Shown: positions 1-10,992 of the stretch, piece by piece
How positions within the stretch are numbered: the first letter of the stretch is position 1
Layout: the number at the start of each line of letters is the position of its first letter
Assembly (NCBI GenBank): GCA_016508695.1
Contig: VNKQ01000015.1
Location: 1,054,001 to 1,118,000 of the forward strand
DNA: 64,000 bases
Direction of reading: 5' to 3'
Origin: Hyphodiscus hymeniophilus
Taxonomy: Eukaryota > Ascomycota > Leotiomycetes > Helotiales > Hyphodiscaceae
Program-made: the position numbers and the translations under genes
The notes under the pieces: model-generated
Databases searched by the model: none
Told to the model about the DNA's origin: nothing
What the model saw: the letters and a program-made list of their open reading frames with translations, nothing else

Positions 1-1422
1 GATGACCTGGATCGCCGCCGGGCTGAGGATACGGAGATATATAACGCAACAGACAGTTGCCTCATCTACGTGCAAGATGAAGAAGCCGAAGAATTGAGCG
101 GTATTCGTCAACATCTGGGCCTTACTGAAGTTCCGGCAACGGAAGATTATGTAAAGAGGTTTAATGATATCTTGGGAACCTCGGACAGGATTGATTGCGT
201 TCCAGATGATCGTTTTGATGGTGGGCGACGTACGGGTAGGCCGAGTGAGACAGCATGTCTCACCGCTATTGACAATTTCTATACTGCCCGTAGCATTGCA
301 GTGTGCTTACAAAATCATGGTTCCGGAATTATGAGGATACCAGGTTTACACGTAGATACAATCGTACTTGCTACAGAGACGGCATATTCGAATGAAGGGC
401 TTTTGCCGGTTATTCGTTCGTGGGCTACCTCACTAAGCACGCACTTCCTCAACAAGAACAAGAACTACGATGACAGTCGTATTGGATTAGGAGACGCCTT
501 CAGAACAACACTATGTGCAGGTAAGGTCCGGACTGGTTCTGAGATTGAAGGCTTTTCCATTCGGCGTATCAATAAAGATGACCATGGTCTTATAGCTACT
601 TGGTTTCTGCAAGAATTAGGATCTCATGCCTTACTGAACTCATCCTGGAAGAATTTGTTTGAAGATCTCGAAGACCATTATTCCTACACGTCACTAGAGC
701 CAATATGCCAAAACATTGACGCTACTATCCGGTCAGCAACAGTTCGACGAACATTCTTTGTCACCGATAAAGGGTATATTGGACTTGGACCTGCAAATTT
801 GCTCGCTGGTGACCATTTATATATTCTTCTTGGTGGCCAAACACCTTTTATTCTCCGGGAGGCCGGTTCTCGTACATCCTACAGAATGCCAAGCCAGAAG
901 CGCCTAGGAGTAATTGAACGGCAATATTTTAGCATGGTCGGTGATTGCTACACAAATGGCCTCATGGACGGCGAAGCCATGCATGAGTGGAGGGAGATCG
1001 CCGGCAATATAAAGGAAGACTCTAAATCACGAGAGCTGATAAATCAGTGGCAGTTGTGTAAAAATTATCTGCGCGTGTGGAGAACAGAAAGTGAAAAGGG
1101 GACGGCTATTTTGAGGAGTGACTTGGAAAATGACCCAGGAGCTATTGAGCTCACCATGGAAGATGACCTGGAGAGTCTTACTCAATCGTATGACAATGCA
1201 AGGAAAATGGAATTATACACTTCCGAGGTGTCTCGATGGACACATCAATTTCACAACGCCACGTGGTGGAGGTGGAGATTACGGCTTTTTCAAGCGGCCA
1301 GGCTGGAGATAAAGCAGATCAATCAGGATCTCGCAGATGCTGAACATCAAATGGATGGAATACTGGAACTACTTAACGAACAAGACGCAAATGACGCCAA
1401 ATTGCATGTTTACCTGGTATAA
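1..1422 (+). CDS. HET (heterokaryon incompatibility) domain protein, C-terminal part
   Basis: Reading frame 1 is open from the first base to the TAA at 1420-1422, so the gene enters from the left and its N-terminus, where the HET domain lies in this family, is outside the window. The first possible start is a GTG at 70, which is not credible as a fungal start. The visible part carries the usual tail signature of HET-6-like proteins near 760-970: FFVTDKGYIGLGP, then ILLGGQTPFILR, then VGDCYTNGLMDGEA. The last ~150 residues are charged and helical. Family knowledge: HET proteins mediate non-self recognition after hyphal fusion and belong to large, fast-evolving families. No frameshift or stop is seen. 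Allele or partner cannot be judged. Confidence 0.85.
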   Translation, partial: DDLDRRRAEDTEIYNATDSCLIYVQDEEAEELSGIRQHLGLTEVPATEDYVKRFNDILGTSDRIDCVPDDRFDGGRRTGRPSETACLTAIDNFYTARSIAVCLQNHGSGIMRIPGLHVDTIVLATETAYSNEGLLPVIRSWATSLSTHFLNKNKNYDDSRIGLGDAFRTTLCAGKVRTGSEIEGFSIRRINKDDHGLIATWFLQELGSHALLNSSWKNLFEDLEDHYSYTSLEPICQNIDATIRSATVRRTFFVTDKGYIGLGPANLLAGDHLYILLGGQTPFILREAGSRTSYRMPSQKRLGVIERQYFSMVGDCYTNGLMDGEAMHEWREIAGNIKEDSKSRELINQWQLCKNYLRVWRTESEKGTAILRSDLENDPGAIELTMEDDLESLTQSYDNARKMELYTSEVSRWTHQFHNATWWRWRLRLFQAARLEIKQINQDLADAEHQMDGILELLNEQDANDAKLHVYLV

Positions 1423-2253
1423 CGGATTTTACGAAATGTTAGTATGATATCTATCTCCTTACTTCATCAATCGCCTATGTAATAAGCCTAGCATAGATAA
1501 TCATAGCGTTGACGTTCTTACTTTGCAAATTCGCGTATTGAGATAAGGCGCTTGCTAAGAAATACTAATTATCAAGACTTAAAAATAGAATCCTGCAACT
1601 TGTATATACATAAAGGTTATTCAATCATGGACTGCCATTGCCAATCCCAATTTTTTGAGGAGCGAGACAAAGAATTAAGTAAAATACCAATGTGACAAGA
1701 AAGTGGCCTGAAACCTCTTATGTTAAGGTCTTGTTTATTATTGCTTTGATAGTTCATAGCCATTGTTGCCATGCTTTAAATAAGATATCCCAACTGTCTG
1801 TCTTGTTCCAGCTCACTTGCTCCTGTCTTGTACATTTATCTTTACAGTGTATAGCCTCACTTGATTGACGAGTGGTTTACTCTTTTGTAGAACGATTGCC
1901 TTGTTCCTCCCATATTGATGTGGTCGTTGGACTTCAATACCAGTACCTACTTCACCTCGTTTTCTTTCCAAGTCCTTGTTTCTTGACTTCACTATCGTGA
2001 ATGACGACACACACAACATCACAGTGAATTGCCCTCTCCACGGAGCCCTCAAGTACCGGCTTGCTAGCGTGATTCGCATCCCACGATAATCTCAATGTAT
2101 AAATCGTCAGACCGTCTCCATCTCCTAAACCTTCCGTGACACAACCAACAACATCAATCGACGGCCAAACTCTCAACAAGTTTAGTCACTCATCATATCC
2201 TTCTCTTCTCCACATCAGACAAAGCGTTCATCCATCTCTGAATAACTGCAATC
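1423..2253. other. Intergenic region before the secreted-protein gene
   Basis: About 830 bases with no convincing gene on either strand. The minus-strand frames between 1813 and 2179 have no recognisable domain. The last ~150 bases are pyrimidine-rich (many TCC/CTC/CAT runs), which is common just before start codons of well-expressed fungal genes, and presumably hold the promoter and 5' UTR of the gene at 2254. Confidence 0.5.
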
Positions 2254-3283
2254 ATGCATGTCCTCTTCCTCATTTTCGGCCTCGTCGGTCTCTTCACCTC
2301 CATTGTCGGTGCTGCCTCCTCCGTTGAAGCCTTGCCTTTCCCTATCGTTGAAGCTCAATGGAAGGGTACCCTTGGTGGCCATGATTACGATCTCAACGGT
2401 ACCATCCAGTCCGTGTATGCTCGTAAGTAGATCCCAGCTCCGTTAACCCCATCTCCAGGGCTGTCCCGGCAATAACAAACTGCTTTGCACAAGTCTCCCT
2501 CGCACTAAACATTGTGAGTGGCACGGCTGCTGACTTTACTTACCCACAGAGCTGCAGGCACTTCACCCTGACCTTGATCCCACTGACCCCAACTCTGCTG
2601 CTTATGTCGACTTGACCGACCACAAGAACTTGACTGCCCGTGCCGAGTACTCCAGTGACTTGGCTACCCGTAACAAGGTACATCATCCAACCCTCTTGGA
2701 ATTTTGTTCACCTTGCTGACAACACACGTAGGCTGGTCTGCAGTGTTGCCCTGTTGGCGGATGGGGATGGATCGGATGTTACCCGTCCGACATCGCCAGC
2801 GGCATCAAGTACATCAACTCGCTCGGTGCGAAGAATCCCAACTTCTCTATCCAGCCAGGATGCTCTCGCATCAGCTGCTCCTACGATGCTGCGATTTGGC
2901 TCTGCAATTGTAAGTCCCTGACACCTTTCGCGATTCCCCTTCAGCCAGTCCCCCAAAACATCAAGGCTCTTGAAGCGAGATTCCGGGGAAAAGACATCCT
3001 CCAAAGAAGAGACGCAACGAATACTTACTTCTCCTCTTCTACCAGCCACCCCCAACGTCTTGTCCGCCACCCCTTGGTACATCGGCACTTTCGCCTGGGA
3101 TATGACGCAGGATTGCCTCAACTATGACCAAAATATCGACAACCCTAGTAAGTCCCCGCCACCCACCGCCACTCACGCAGACAGGAAGCAGCTAACCCAT
3201 TATCTTCAGCCGTCTGCGGCCAGGAGTTCGACGACAGCGGATTCAACATCATCGTGCGATGGGATCAGACCAATGGCTGCTAG
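2254..3283 (+). CDS. Small secreted cysteine-rich protein, effector-like
   Basis: Five exons: 2254-2422, 2550-2677, 2732-2909, 3046-3147, 3210-3283 (651 nt, 216 aa), all introns GT-AG and phases consistent. The start at 2254 gives a signal peptide (MHVLFLIFGLVGLFTSIVGA) followed by a ~195-residue mature protein. It has at least nine cysteines after the signal, including LQCC, the pair PGCSRISCSYDAA and IWLCN, and ends in GC-stop. The Trp/Gly-rich stretch VGGWGWIGCYPSD followed by a Cys-Ser-Tyr block recalls a widespread family of unannotated fungal secreted proteins (recollection, not a search). Extracellular location is inferred from the signal and lack of membrane segments. Function unknown; a role in host or microbe interaction is possible but unproven. 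Confidence 0.8.
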
Positions 3284-3828
3284 GTACCTATCGCGCTTGG
3301 AAACCTCATCCGAGGAGGGGCAGCTTGGTGTTTGGTTCGTGCTTTACAGTGGGGACTCTGCGATGATATTTGTTTGTCCAGGAGGATGCGTTGACTCTTC
3401 TCGGGGTCTGGCTTTGGTAGCTAGCGAGTACTCGACATGAATTCGCAATGATGTTTTGCAGTATCGAACTTCTTATTTCCCGTGCCTCTCCATTTGGAAC
3501 TCTGTTCAAGCCTTGCTAGAGAGGATTGGTCGGACATTTGGAAAAAAAAACGCACGAATCGAGGATATGGATGCGAGGCACACTCACTGTTGTGAAGGAG
3601 TGCTCACGAAATGAAGCCCTCTCTTAGGTAATTTTGCTAACCAGACATTCCCAGCCTGGAAAGAAGTACAGTAGGAAAGAAATAAGCGAGTTCAAACAAT
3701 TACGACCGCTAAAAACTTAGACGTACCTCAGCACACAGAAAGGACTGAAGGCTTGCGGCCTTCCACGATGGCTCATGGACATGGTGCTAAGAATCCAGTT
3801 CTAAATTCTAAGATACATATGCGAAACT

Positions 3829-6067
3829 CTATAATTTGCTCTTCGGATCCACCACGTCCTCAATCTTGGCGAATTTATAATAAAACTCCAGACTCTCCGG
3901 ATTCAACAACGTCCCACTCGGCTTGATGATTTTCCCACTGACAATCTGCTTGACCGGCAGCTCCACCTTCTTAAGGTTGACTGTCGTGGGAATAGCCGGC
4001 GTCTCAAAGACGTATTTCGGTACGTGCCTCGGGCTCAACTCCTTCCGAATCGCAGCTTTCACATCATTGACGAGTTTCGGAGTGAACTTCTCGCCAGGCT
4101 TCATCATCAAGAACAAAAGAACGCTCTCGTCAGAGTCCTGCGGTCTTCGCTGTCCGACACATATGGAATCAGCCAACATGGGAAATCCGTTCTCTAGGAC
4201 GCCATATATCTCCGCACTTCCGAACCTGACCCCACTAGGGTTCAACACACCGTCTGCTCGGCCAAGGAATATCAGGTTCTTGGTCGTAGGATGGATCATC
4301 ACGAAATCGCCGTGCGTCCACACGTTATCGTATTTTTCGAAATACGACGTGAAATACTTTGATTTCGGAGATGGGGGATTGCCAGCATCGCCCCAGAAGT
4401 AGACGGGCATGTTGGGAAATGGGTGTGGTGCTACAAGTTCACCTGGTGTGCCGTCTTCGACTCTTGCACCAGCAACACCGTTGCCCCCCTCGATTAGGGA
4501 GTCGTAGACTGCGACTGGGGTTCCAAGGGAGCAACCTTGTGTCCCACCGACATAGACAGGTGTTAGAGGGTTCTCCTGTCCGAAACATCCAGCCTGAGTA
4601 TAGTTAGTTATGCTCTTTGAACTCCGCCTTAGCACTTACCAAGTCTGTGCCTCCTGAGATATTTGCTAAGTGGACATGCTCCGGAAACCCCGCATCATAA
4701 AACCATTCAAATAGTTGATCCGAAAGCACCATTCCAGTTGATGTAACCATTTTCATATGGGAGAGGTCCGTGATATCTTTGGGTTTGATTCCATTTTTCT
4801 GCATCTCATGCATCCACCGTGGACTGCTTCCTAAATGGGTGACTTTCTGATCCCCTAGCAACTTCACAAAAGTTGTGAGGTCTGGTTGGAAGGGACTTCC
4901 GTCATACAAAACCACTCTTGCACCAGGTAACAGTTGCATTACAGAGGCGAAATACATGATCCATCCAGTAGTTGTGTACTGCAGACAGACGCTATCTTGG
5001 TTGATTTCTCTGTGCATAGACCCTTCTTTCGCGTAACAGATAGTGGCGCCACCGATAGAGTGAACGATACATTTTGGTGTCCCGGTCGTGCCTGAGGAGT
5101 ATGCTATGAAGAACGGATCATGAAAGGCCATCTTTTCGAATTCAAGCACTGTCGAGGTAGCTCTCTTGATATATGTTGCGAGGGTTTGGGTTCTTGGGAC
5201 ACTGCTGATGTCTACGGGTGTTTCGAAACGAGGCATTGAGATCATTCCCGTAAATTCGGCGACATCCTTCATGCCGTTGACTATTTCTGTCATTTTGTGA
5301 CGGAGGTCTACCTTTTTGCCATTGTATATGGCAAAGTCATCCATGAAGATATACTACCAAAGTCAGTGCCGACTGGCCGAATGTGAGTTTCACATACCTT
5401 GGGAGTGACTTGTAATGCTCTCTGCAGAACTCCTTGAACACCCATATCTGTTGAGCTACTACTGAATATCCCGCCCAGCGTCGTGATAGCCAAGAAGACC
5501 TTCAGCGTATCCACGGAGTTACTCGCGACAACCACGACTCTGTCACCTCTCTTGACTTCATGGGCTTTCATCGCACTAGCCAATTGAGCCACCTCCCTCC
5601 TCAACTGTCCCCAAGTCACATCCCGGATCTCAGTAGCACCCTCGCGCACTTCCGTCAACGCAATCTTGTTGTCTTCTTTTCCAACCGTTCCCCTCTGTGA
5701 TTTCGGCGTCCCAGGGGGTGTTTATACAGAAGGTTCTCTACGAAGTTCATATGTACGCCTTCGAACCAGCGGGGTATTGAGTCCATGCGTGCGCTTTCGT
5801 CGACCACTCTAGTGTAAGATCCGCTATGTATGAGGTCGGCGTATTGGAAGCATTGATCCCAGAATTCTGTACGTTTAGTGATGGAGTATTGGTAGAGTTC
5901 CCAGTATGTCTATGAAGACATTGTTAGAGAAGGAATACAAGGGCAAGAGAACATACCTTTATTTGCAGATTATGTTTCTTGTTGACTTCTTGCATGAACT
6001 TGTACATATCGGTTGTTTTGGGACTTGGGTGCTCCCAGAGCTTTCTTGGAACAGTGAGAGAGTCCAT
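3829..6067 (-). CDS. Acetoacetyl-CoA synthetase with PTS1 tail and apparent frameshift
   Basis: Adenylate-forming enzyme making acetoacetyl-CoA from acetoacetate, ATP and CoA. Exons on the minus strand: 5957-6067, 5398-5909, 4640-5353, 3829-4593, with 44-47 nt introns. The start at 6067 gives the family N-terminus (KLWEHPSPKTTDMYKFMQEV). Visible motifs: NFVENLLY; the AMP-binding loop YSSGTTGTPK; TTTGWIMY; SSPRWM; and HGDFVMIHP. Exon sums leave two extra bases: the frame carrying WFEGVHMNFVENLLY and the frame carrying KEDNKIALTEV do not join, so there is an indel between about 5655 and 5730 (or a 47-nt intron that would remove ENLLY). The protein ends PKSKL-stop, a canonical peroxisomal targeting signal. 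Identity is secure; whether this copy is intact is not. Confidence 0.88.
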
Positions 6068-7140
6068 TCTGAAGACCAACGGAGACTGTAAAATTTAATA
6101 TAATTTGGAAGAAAATGGAACAGAAAACAAAGATCAAAAGTCAGAGAAGAGGAGAAGGGAGCTTTGGATAGAGAGAGCTTCAATATCGAAGCTCGGGAAC
6201 AAGACCGGATAATGGGGCAGATCACCTCGGCCCCAGCTATTGCGAACTCGGGCAGTACGGAAAGCGGGATGTGGGGTTGGGGGTTGGAGTAGGATGTGGA
6301 GGATGTGGCTGAAGAAGTTGACATCTGGGGTCTTGGACTGTATTCGAGTACTTACTTGTTGCTTGCTTACTTACTTGTTGGAAAGGGGAAGAAGTGTCGG
6401 ACGAGATGGGATGAATTATCTCTAGCTGAGACCAGATTCAGCGACTGCTCGCATCAGTTGAATCGCGGAGACAGAGTCTTTGGACAAGTAGCGGTTGATT
6501 TTGCCTTGGTAATATGAACAAGCTGTGGCATTCATGAGAGAGAACGAAGCACATAATATGCTTTCCTCTGCTGTCCTCTCTTTTCCATTCCGATGTGACT
6601 TCGTCGCCAGTCGGTGAAGATCTCGTCTTTAAGCTGCAACGGGAGTTTTGATGGGCAAGTGGAGGTGTCGTCAAAGATGGAGATCCGGTGAGAACTCTAT
6701 TTCGACCCTCGCTACCTGCCTCAGGGAGTCAGGGAAGCCCCCTAGCCCCCTCCCCCTTCGCTTCCCTTCGCTCATCAACAACACAACTACCGAAATATAA
6801 ATATCGAAGAATCCGAGCATCAAATGGGACGCCGCTGCAGAAATTGCTGCTGGACTCGAAAGATCTAGCCCGACCCATGACTTCAACCACTTATGTATGT
6901 CGCATAACAAATGCCCCGACTCCAGGTAATACGGACGTAAATAGGCCGGGCCAGGCACTTTGATCCCGCTACGCTGCCTGCTGCCTCGCACGATAAAAAG
7001 AGCTCCATCAGCCTTGAGCCAATATCTTGCTATCGCAAATAATACAAACCCTCTAATCCCAGAGACCAGCACACCACGATCGTCCTCGTAGTAAACACGC
7101 CCGAGATCAACAGAAGGGAGCCACCCAGGGAAAAGACGCA
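6068..7140. promoter_or_regulatory. Divergent promoter region
   Basis: About 1.07 kb between the starts of the acetoacetyl-CoA synthetase gene (minus) and the small membrane protein gene (plus). Open frames here, such as the minus-strand frame 6671-7159, have no recognisable domain and overlap the next gene's start. Both promoters must lie here; no specific site is claimed. Confidence 0.5.
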
Positions 7141-7806
7141 ATGTCCCGCCTCTGGCCACACACCCCCTACGCAGAAGACCAGCCCTTCTCGCGCTCCATC
7201 CTCACCACGCATGTCCTGACACGAGCCATCCAGACCGGCTCGCTCATCGGCGGCCTCGTCTCCTTCGACCTCTACCTCCTACCCCGCGTGGCGCGCTACT
7301 TCAACGTGCTTCCCTCGCTGCAGAAACGAATCCCCACGGCGTCCTTCCCTAGGCTGTTTCTGCGCTCCTCGGGCGTGGGCACCGTCGCTGGGCTGGGGAT
7401 TGTGTCGCTCGGGATGGTGGGCAGGATGTGGGGCAGAGAAGATATTGAATGGCAGGGTAAGTTGAAGATGGGAGACAGCAAACTTTCTACTAGGGACTGG
7501 ATCGGGGAGCAGTGGCTTCTGACACATGGCTTGAGATTCAATCCCTCCACATAGAACAATTGCTGAATCCTCCGTCATCTAGATCGAAGTTGGCGGCTAT
7601 TAGAAAACAAGGGCCAAATTGAGTGTGATGACTGGACTTATCCGGGTATGGCAATTGGACTGGCCGGTGTGTTAGGGAGCCAGAGTGGGAGGGCAATGGG
7701 CTGGAGAGGCGTGGTTGGTGGTGCTGGATTAGGGAGTCTGGTCGGTATGATGGGGTATATGGGATGGCGGTATGGCGTCAAAGGAGGGAAGTTTGAAGAA
7801 GCATGA
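7141..7806 (+). CDS. Conserved small fungal membrane protein (possibly DUF1757 family)
   Basis: Two exons, 7141-7456 and 7583-7806 (540 nt, 179 aa), joined through a G|AT codon so that EDIEWQ continues into DRSWRLLENKGQIECDDW. The N-terminus (MSRLWPHTPYAEDQPFSRSIL) precedes about four Gly/Leu-rich hydrophobic stretches, for example IQTGSLIGGLVSFDLYLL, VGTVAGLGIVSLGMVG, MAIGLAGVLG and GLGSLVGMMGYMGW, consistent with a multi-spanning protein. The two Cys/Trp-containing stretches between the halves look like a loop. I recall similar short fungal proteins annotated as DUF1757 but cannot confirm this. Function unknown. It ends 190 bases before the convergent CDC16 gene. Confidence 0.75.
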
Positions 7807-7996
7807 GAATCGATGAAAGGATACCTGTACTTGGGCGTTCGTGGCGTTCAGGTTGAGATATGCTCTTGGATTTTGGAATACCCCGCTACTTAGTTACTGC
7901 TGAAAGATGCTTCACCTCTTTACCCATGCCCAGCCACCTCCCATTTTGATACCATAACACCGACTTATGCTTCCATACGCCACCAAATGCATGCCA

Positions 7997-9897
7997 TCAT
8001 TCATCATCACTCAAATCCATCAACTGTTCTGTCCCAATACCACTACTCCGCGCCTTACCCTTTGCCTTGCCTTTACCTGCCCTGCCAGTAGCCAGTATTT
8101 TCGCTGCCTCCGCCTTTCTTACGGTTAACTCCCTCTCAAACTCTTCATCTTCAGCCTCATCTCCATTAGCCGCACCAGCTGTTTCCTCCAGCGCCTTATT
8201 CAATAATTCCGTTGCAATTGCATCTTGTGGTGAGATAGCCAGCGCTTCATGGAATACCTGAACAGCATCGAACGGTCGTCTTTGCTCCATCAGAACCAGT
8301 CCTTTCGCGCAAAAGACCGATGGATCTTTGCCGCCCTGTCTGAGAACCTCGTCGAACTCCGAGAGAGCTAGATCCCATTGCTGCAGCCTTCGATATGCAT
8401 GTCCTAGGTTCGCTCGAGTCGATATCCAAGCTTGAGGATCGCTGTCAATCTCCTCTGCTATCTCCAACGCTTTAACAAACATTTTGACAGCATCTACAAG
8501 TCTTTGCTGGTGGTAGAACACCACTCCCATCTCATTCAAAAGCAGTGGATCCGCACTGCAAAGGCCATAAGCAGTCTTCAGGAACTCGTCCGCAAGGGTC
8601 ATATTGTTCAGCATGTGATTTTGCATTCCTAAGAAAAGTTGCGGCAGATGGGTGCCCATGAATAATCGAGCTGCAGTAGAGTATGCTGATATCGCCTGAT
8701 CGTGCTCACCTTCCGCTGCAAAGGTATGTGCGAAACCAATCCATGCTGGTCCAAAATGAGGATCCATCATACTTGCCTTGCTGAAGTATCGTCGTGCTTC
8801 GGCCACTTTGTTAATCGCCAGGTAGTAGATTCCAACTGCAAGCCATGTGCATGGCTCTTCTGGATGGTTATCTGCAAGGTCATGGGAAACGAGGAAGAGG
8901 GCGTTTTTTAGCTGTAATTCATACAAGCAAGCGAGATGAAGAGGGTATATACTAAAATTGTATTTGTCATCTTGAAGAATCGAGCTCGTAATTGCCAAAG
9001 CATCCTTGAATCTGCATTGCGTGAAGAGAAGATCGGCTTTAGAGAGAAGGAGGTCTGCATTCATCGCAAGGTTGTAGTGAGTTGACAGCGTCTCTGTTGC
9101 GGCAGTAAAAGAGGCCGGATTCTTGTACTTTGATAGCCGAGTCGTGTATAGCATCTTTGTGAACTCGGCTGCTTCTTGTGATGAGGATGTGTCGTCTGAG
9201 ATTGAGATCGCATCGAAGTCCAGAGATTCCAGAAATTGCCATTCCTCGTCCGGTGACATCAAGCAGTTCTTCATGAGCTGCTCGAAAGCCTCAAAACACT
9301 GGACATCTATGCGGACAGCATCTTTATAGCATTCCTTCGCCCGGTCAAAGGCATTTTGTTTGGCATAGCAAAGTCCTCTCAAAAAGCACATCGCTGCTTC
9401 AAATCGAATGTTCGCCGCATCTTCTTGTGCCACCTCATCTCTCGTATTACTTCGGTCTGATCTTGCTGCTGCTTTCCCATGCAGCGATGAATTCGTTCGT
9501 CCATGGCCACCCGTATGCTGTAGTTTTCGTCTGCTGTTACTGGCACTCGTGAAAAGATGGGTTGGATTCTTTTCCCCGAGAGTGTTGAGTGCTTCCTCAA
9601 AATTCCCCTGCTTAATCAAACAGTGTCCTGCAAGATACCGACATGAGGGATTTCGAGCGATCAGGTCCTGCTTTGCGAGGAAGCTTTGCGCTCGAGTATA
9701 GTTTCCTGTGGAGAAATGGACTTGGGCAAGCCAGAATGCGTCTTTATCATTGCCTATGAGTGTTAGAGAGTGGTAAGGCAAGGACTTGGTAGCATACCAG
9801 TCAAGGCCAACAGTTTGTCTCCGATGAAGATGGCGGAGTCGTACTGATGTTTATTCAAAGCGTCTTGACGCCAGTCCCGCAAGAACTTCTCCATCAT
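7997..9897 (-). CDS. CDC16: Anaphase-promoting complex subunit Cdc16/Cut9 (APC6), TPR protein
   Basis: Two exons, 9798-9897 and 7997-9753, with a 44-nt intron, giving 618 aa. The start is ATGATG at 9897/9894, followed by EKFLRDWRQDALNKHQYDSAIFIGDKLLALTGNDKDA, the usual N-terminal TPR of this family. Tetratricopeptide repeats fill most of the protein, for example DAFWLAQVHFSTGNYTRA, CTWLAVGIYYL, GPAWIGFAHTFAAEGEHDQA and NLGHAYRRLQQWDLALSEFDE. A low-complexity segment around residues 120-150 interrupts the early repeats. The tail is acidic and Lys/Gly-rich and ends LMDLSDDE. Known role: scaffold subunit of the APC/C ubiquitin ligase in mitotic exit. It diverges from YJU2 with 279 bases between start codons. 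Confidence 0.95.
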
Positions 9898-10176
9898 TCA
9901 CTGAGCACTCGTGGAGTTCTTCTGGTAGGTAGCAGGCATTGGCTACTATAGGTCTTGAGCTTGGCCACGAGATCCCCCACTTGGTGTTTCCTGAAGGTTG
10001 GAGGCGCGTAAATAAACCGAAGTACCGCGACGACACAAGGCAGGAGCAACAAGGCTGAGAAGCCGCCAAATTAGCGCCTTCCAATTTGGACATCAGTCGA
10101 ACGCCTCCGTTACCTGCAAGAAACAACTCAACACTACGAACATTAAACTTATAGTCACCACCTCTGACCACTCACC
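9898..10176. promoter_or_regulatory. Bidirectional promoter between CDC16 and YJU2
   Basis: A 279-base gap between two divergent start codons (9897 minus, 10177 plus). With no room for separate promoters, it is inferred to serve both essential genes. No specific motif is asserted. Confidence 0.6.
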
Positions 10177-10992
10177 ATGTCCGAACGAAAAGTTCTCTCC
10201 AAGTACTATCCCCCGGACTTCGATCCATCGAAGATCACTCGATCAAGGGCGCCAAAGCAAGCAGGCCCCAAGGTCCAAACTGTGCGTCTCATGGCCCCAT
10301 TCCCAATGAAATGCACAGCTTGTGGTGAATACATATACAAAGGACGAAAGTTCAATGCGCGAAAAGAGACTACGGAAGAGAAATACTACTCTATACCCAT
10401 TTACCGATTCTACATCAGATGTACGAGATGCTCTGCAGAGATCACTTTCAAAACCGATCCGAAGAATATGGACTATGAATGCGAGAGAGGCGCAAAGAGG
10501 AATACCGAACCATGGCGAATGAATGGTGGTGGCAAACAAGAGAGTGACGAGGAGAGACTGGATAGACTCGAGCGGGAGGAAGAAGAGAAGAATGCGATGC
10601 AGGAGTTGGAGACGAAGACTCTAGACGCGAAACGGGAGATGGCTGTCGCGGATGCCTTGGATGAGATTCGGACCCGAAATGCTAGGAATGAAAGAATGGG
10701 AAAGGACGGTGTCGAAGTTACAGTCACCAGGGAAAGCATAGACGAGGAGAAGCAAAGGCAGGAGAGGGAGGACGAGGAGGCTGCCAGAAGGGCTTTTATG
10801 CGGAGACATGAAGCTTTGGAAGAGATTGTCGACGATGATATGGACGATGATGCTGAAGCTGGTCCATCAGCTCCCCCAATCACCAAAGAAGCCGCTCTGG
10901 AGATGCCGCCTCCCACATTCAAGAGAGTAGTGAAAAAGAAGAAAGATCACGCTGCTGCTTTAGGAATCAAGAAAAAACCATCACTGGTGTAG
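10177..10992 (+). CDS. YJU2: Splicing factor Yju2/Cwc16 (CCDC94 family)
   Basis: Single exon, 271 aa. The N-terminus is diagnostic: MSERKVLSKYYPPDFDPSKI, then RLMAPFPMKCTACGEYIYKG, FNARKE, YYSIPIYRFYIRCTRC, TDPKNMDYECERGA and NTEPW. The two CxxC pairs (CTAC, CTRC) form the zinc site of the family. The C-terminal half is charged coiled coil (runs of Glu/Arg) and ends in a basic KKKKDHAAALGIKKKPSLV segment. Known role: step-one spliceosome factor bound to the Prp19-associated complex, stabilising the branch helix at the active site. Length and domain order match the family, and the absence of introns is unremarkable. Confidence 0.95.
   Translation: MSERKVLSKYYPPDFDPSKITRSRAPKQAGPKVQTVRLMAPFPMKCTACGEYIYKGRKFNARKETTEEKYYSIPIYRFYIRCTRCSAEITFKTDPKNMDYECERGAKRNTEPWRMNGGGKQESDEERLDRLEREEEEKNAMQELETKTLDAKREMAVADALDEIRTRNARNERMGKDGVEVTVTRESIDEEKQRQEREDEEAARRAFMRRHEALEEIVDDDMDDDAEAGPSAPPITKEAALEMPPPTFKRVVKKKKDHAAALGIKKKPSLV

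Noticed and set aside
5687..5733. 47-nt GT-AG intron as the explanation for the AACS frame change
   Set aside because: It restores the frame, but removes part of the conserved NFVENLLY segment; kept only as an alternative.
10473..10922. 149-residue Ser-rich minus-strand frame inside YJU2
   Set aside because: Reverse of the Glu/Arg-rich coiled coil of a confidently identified gene.
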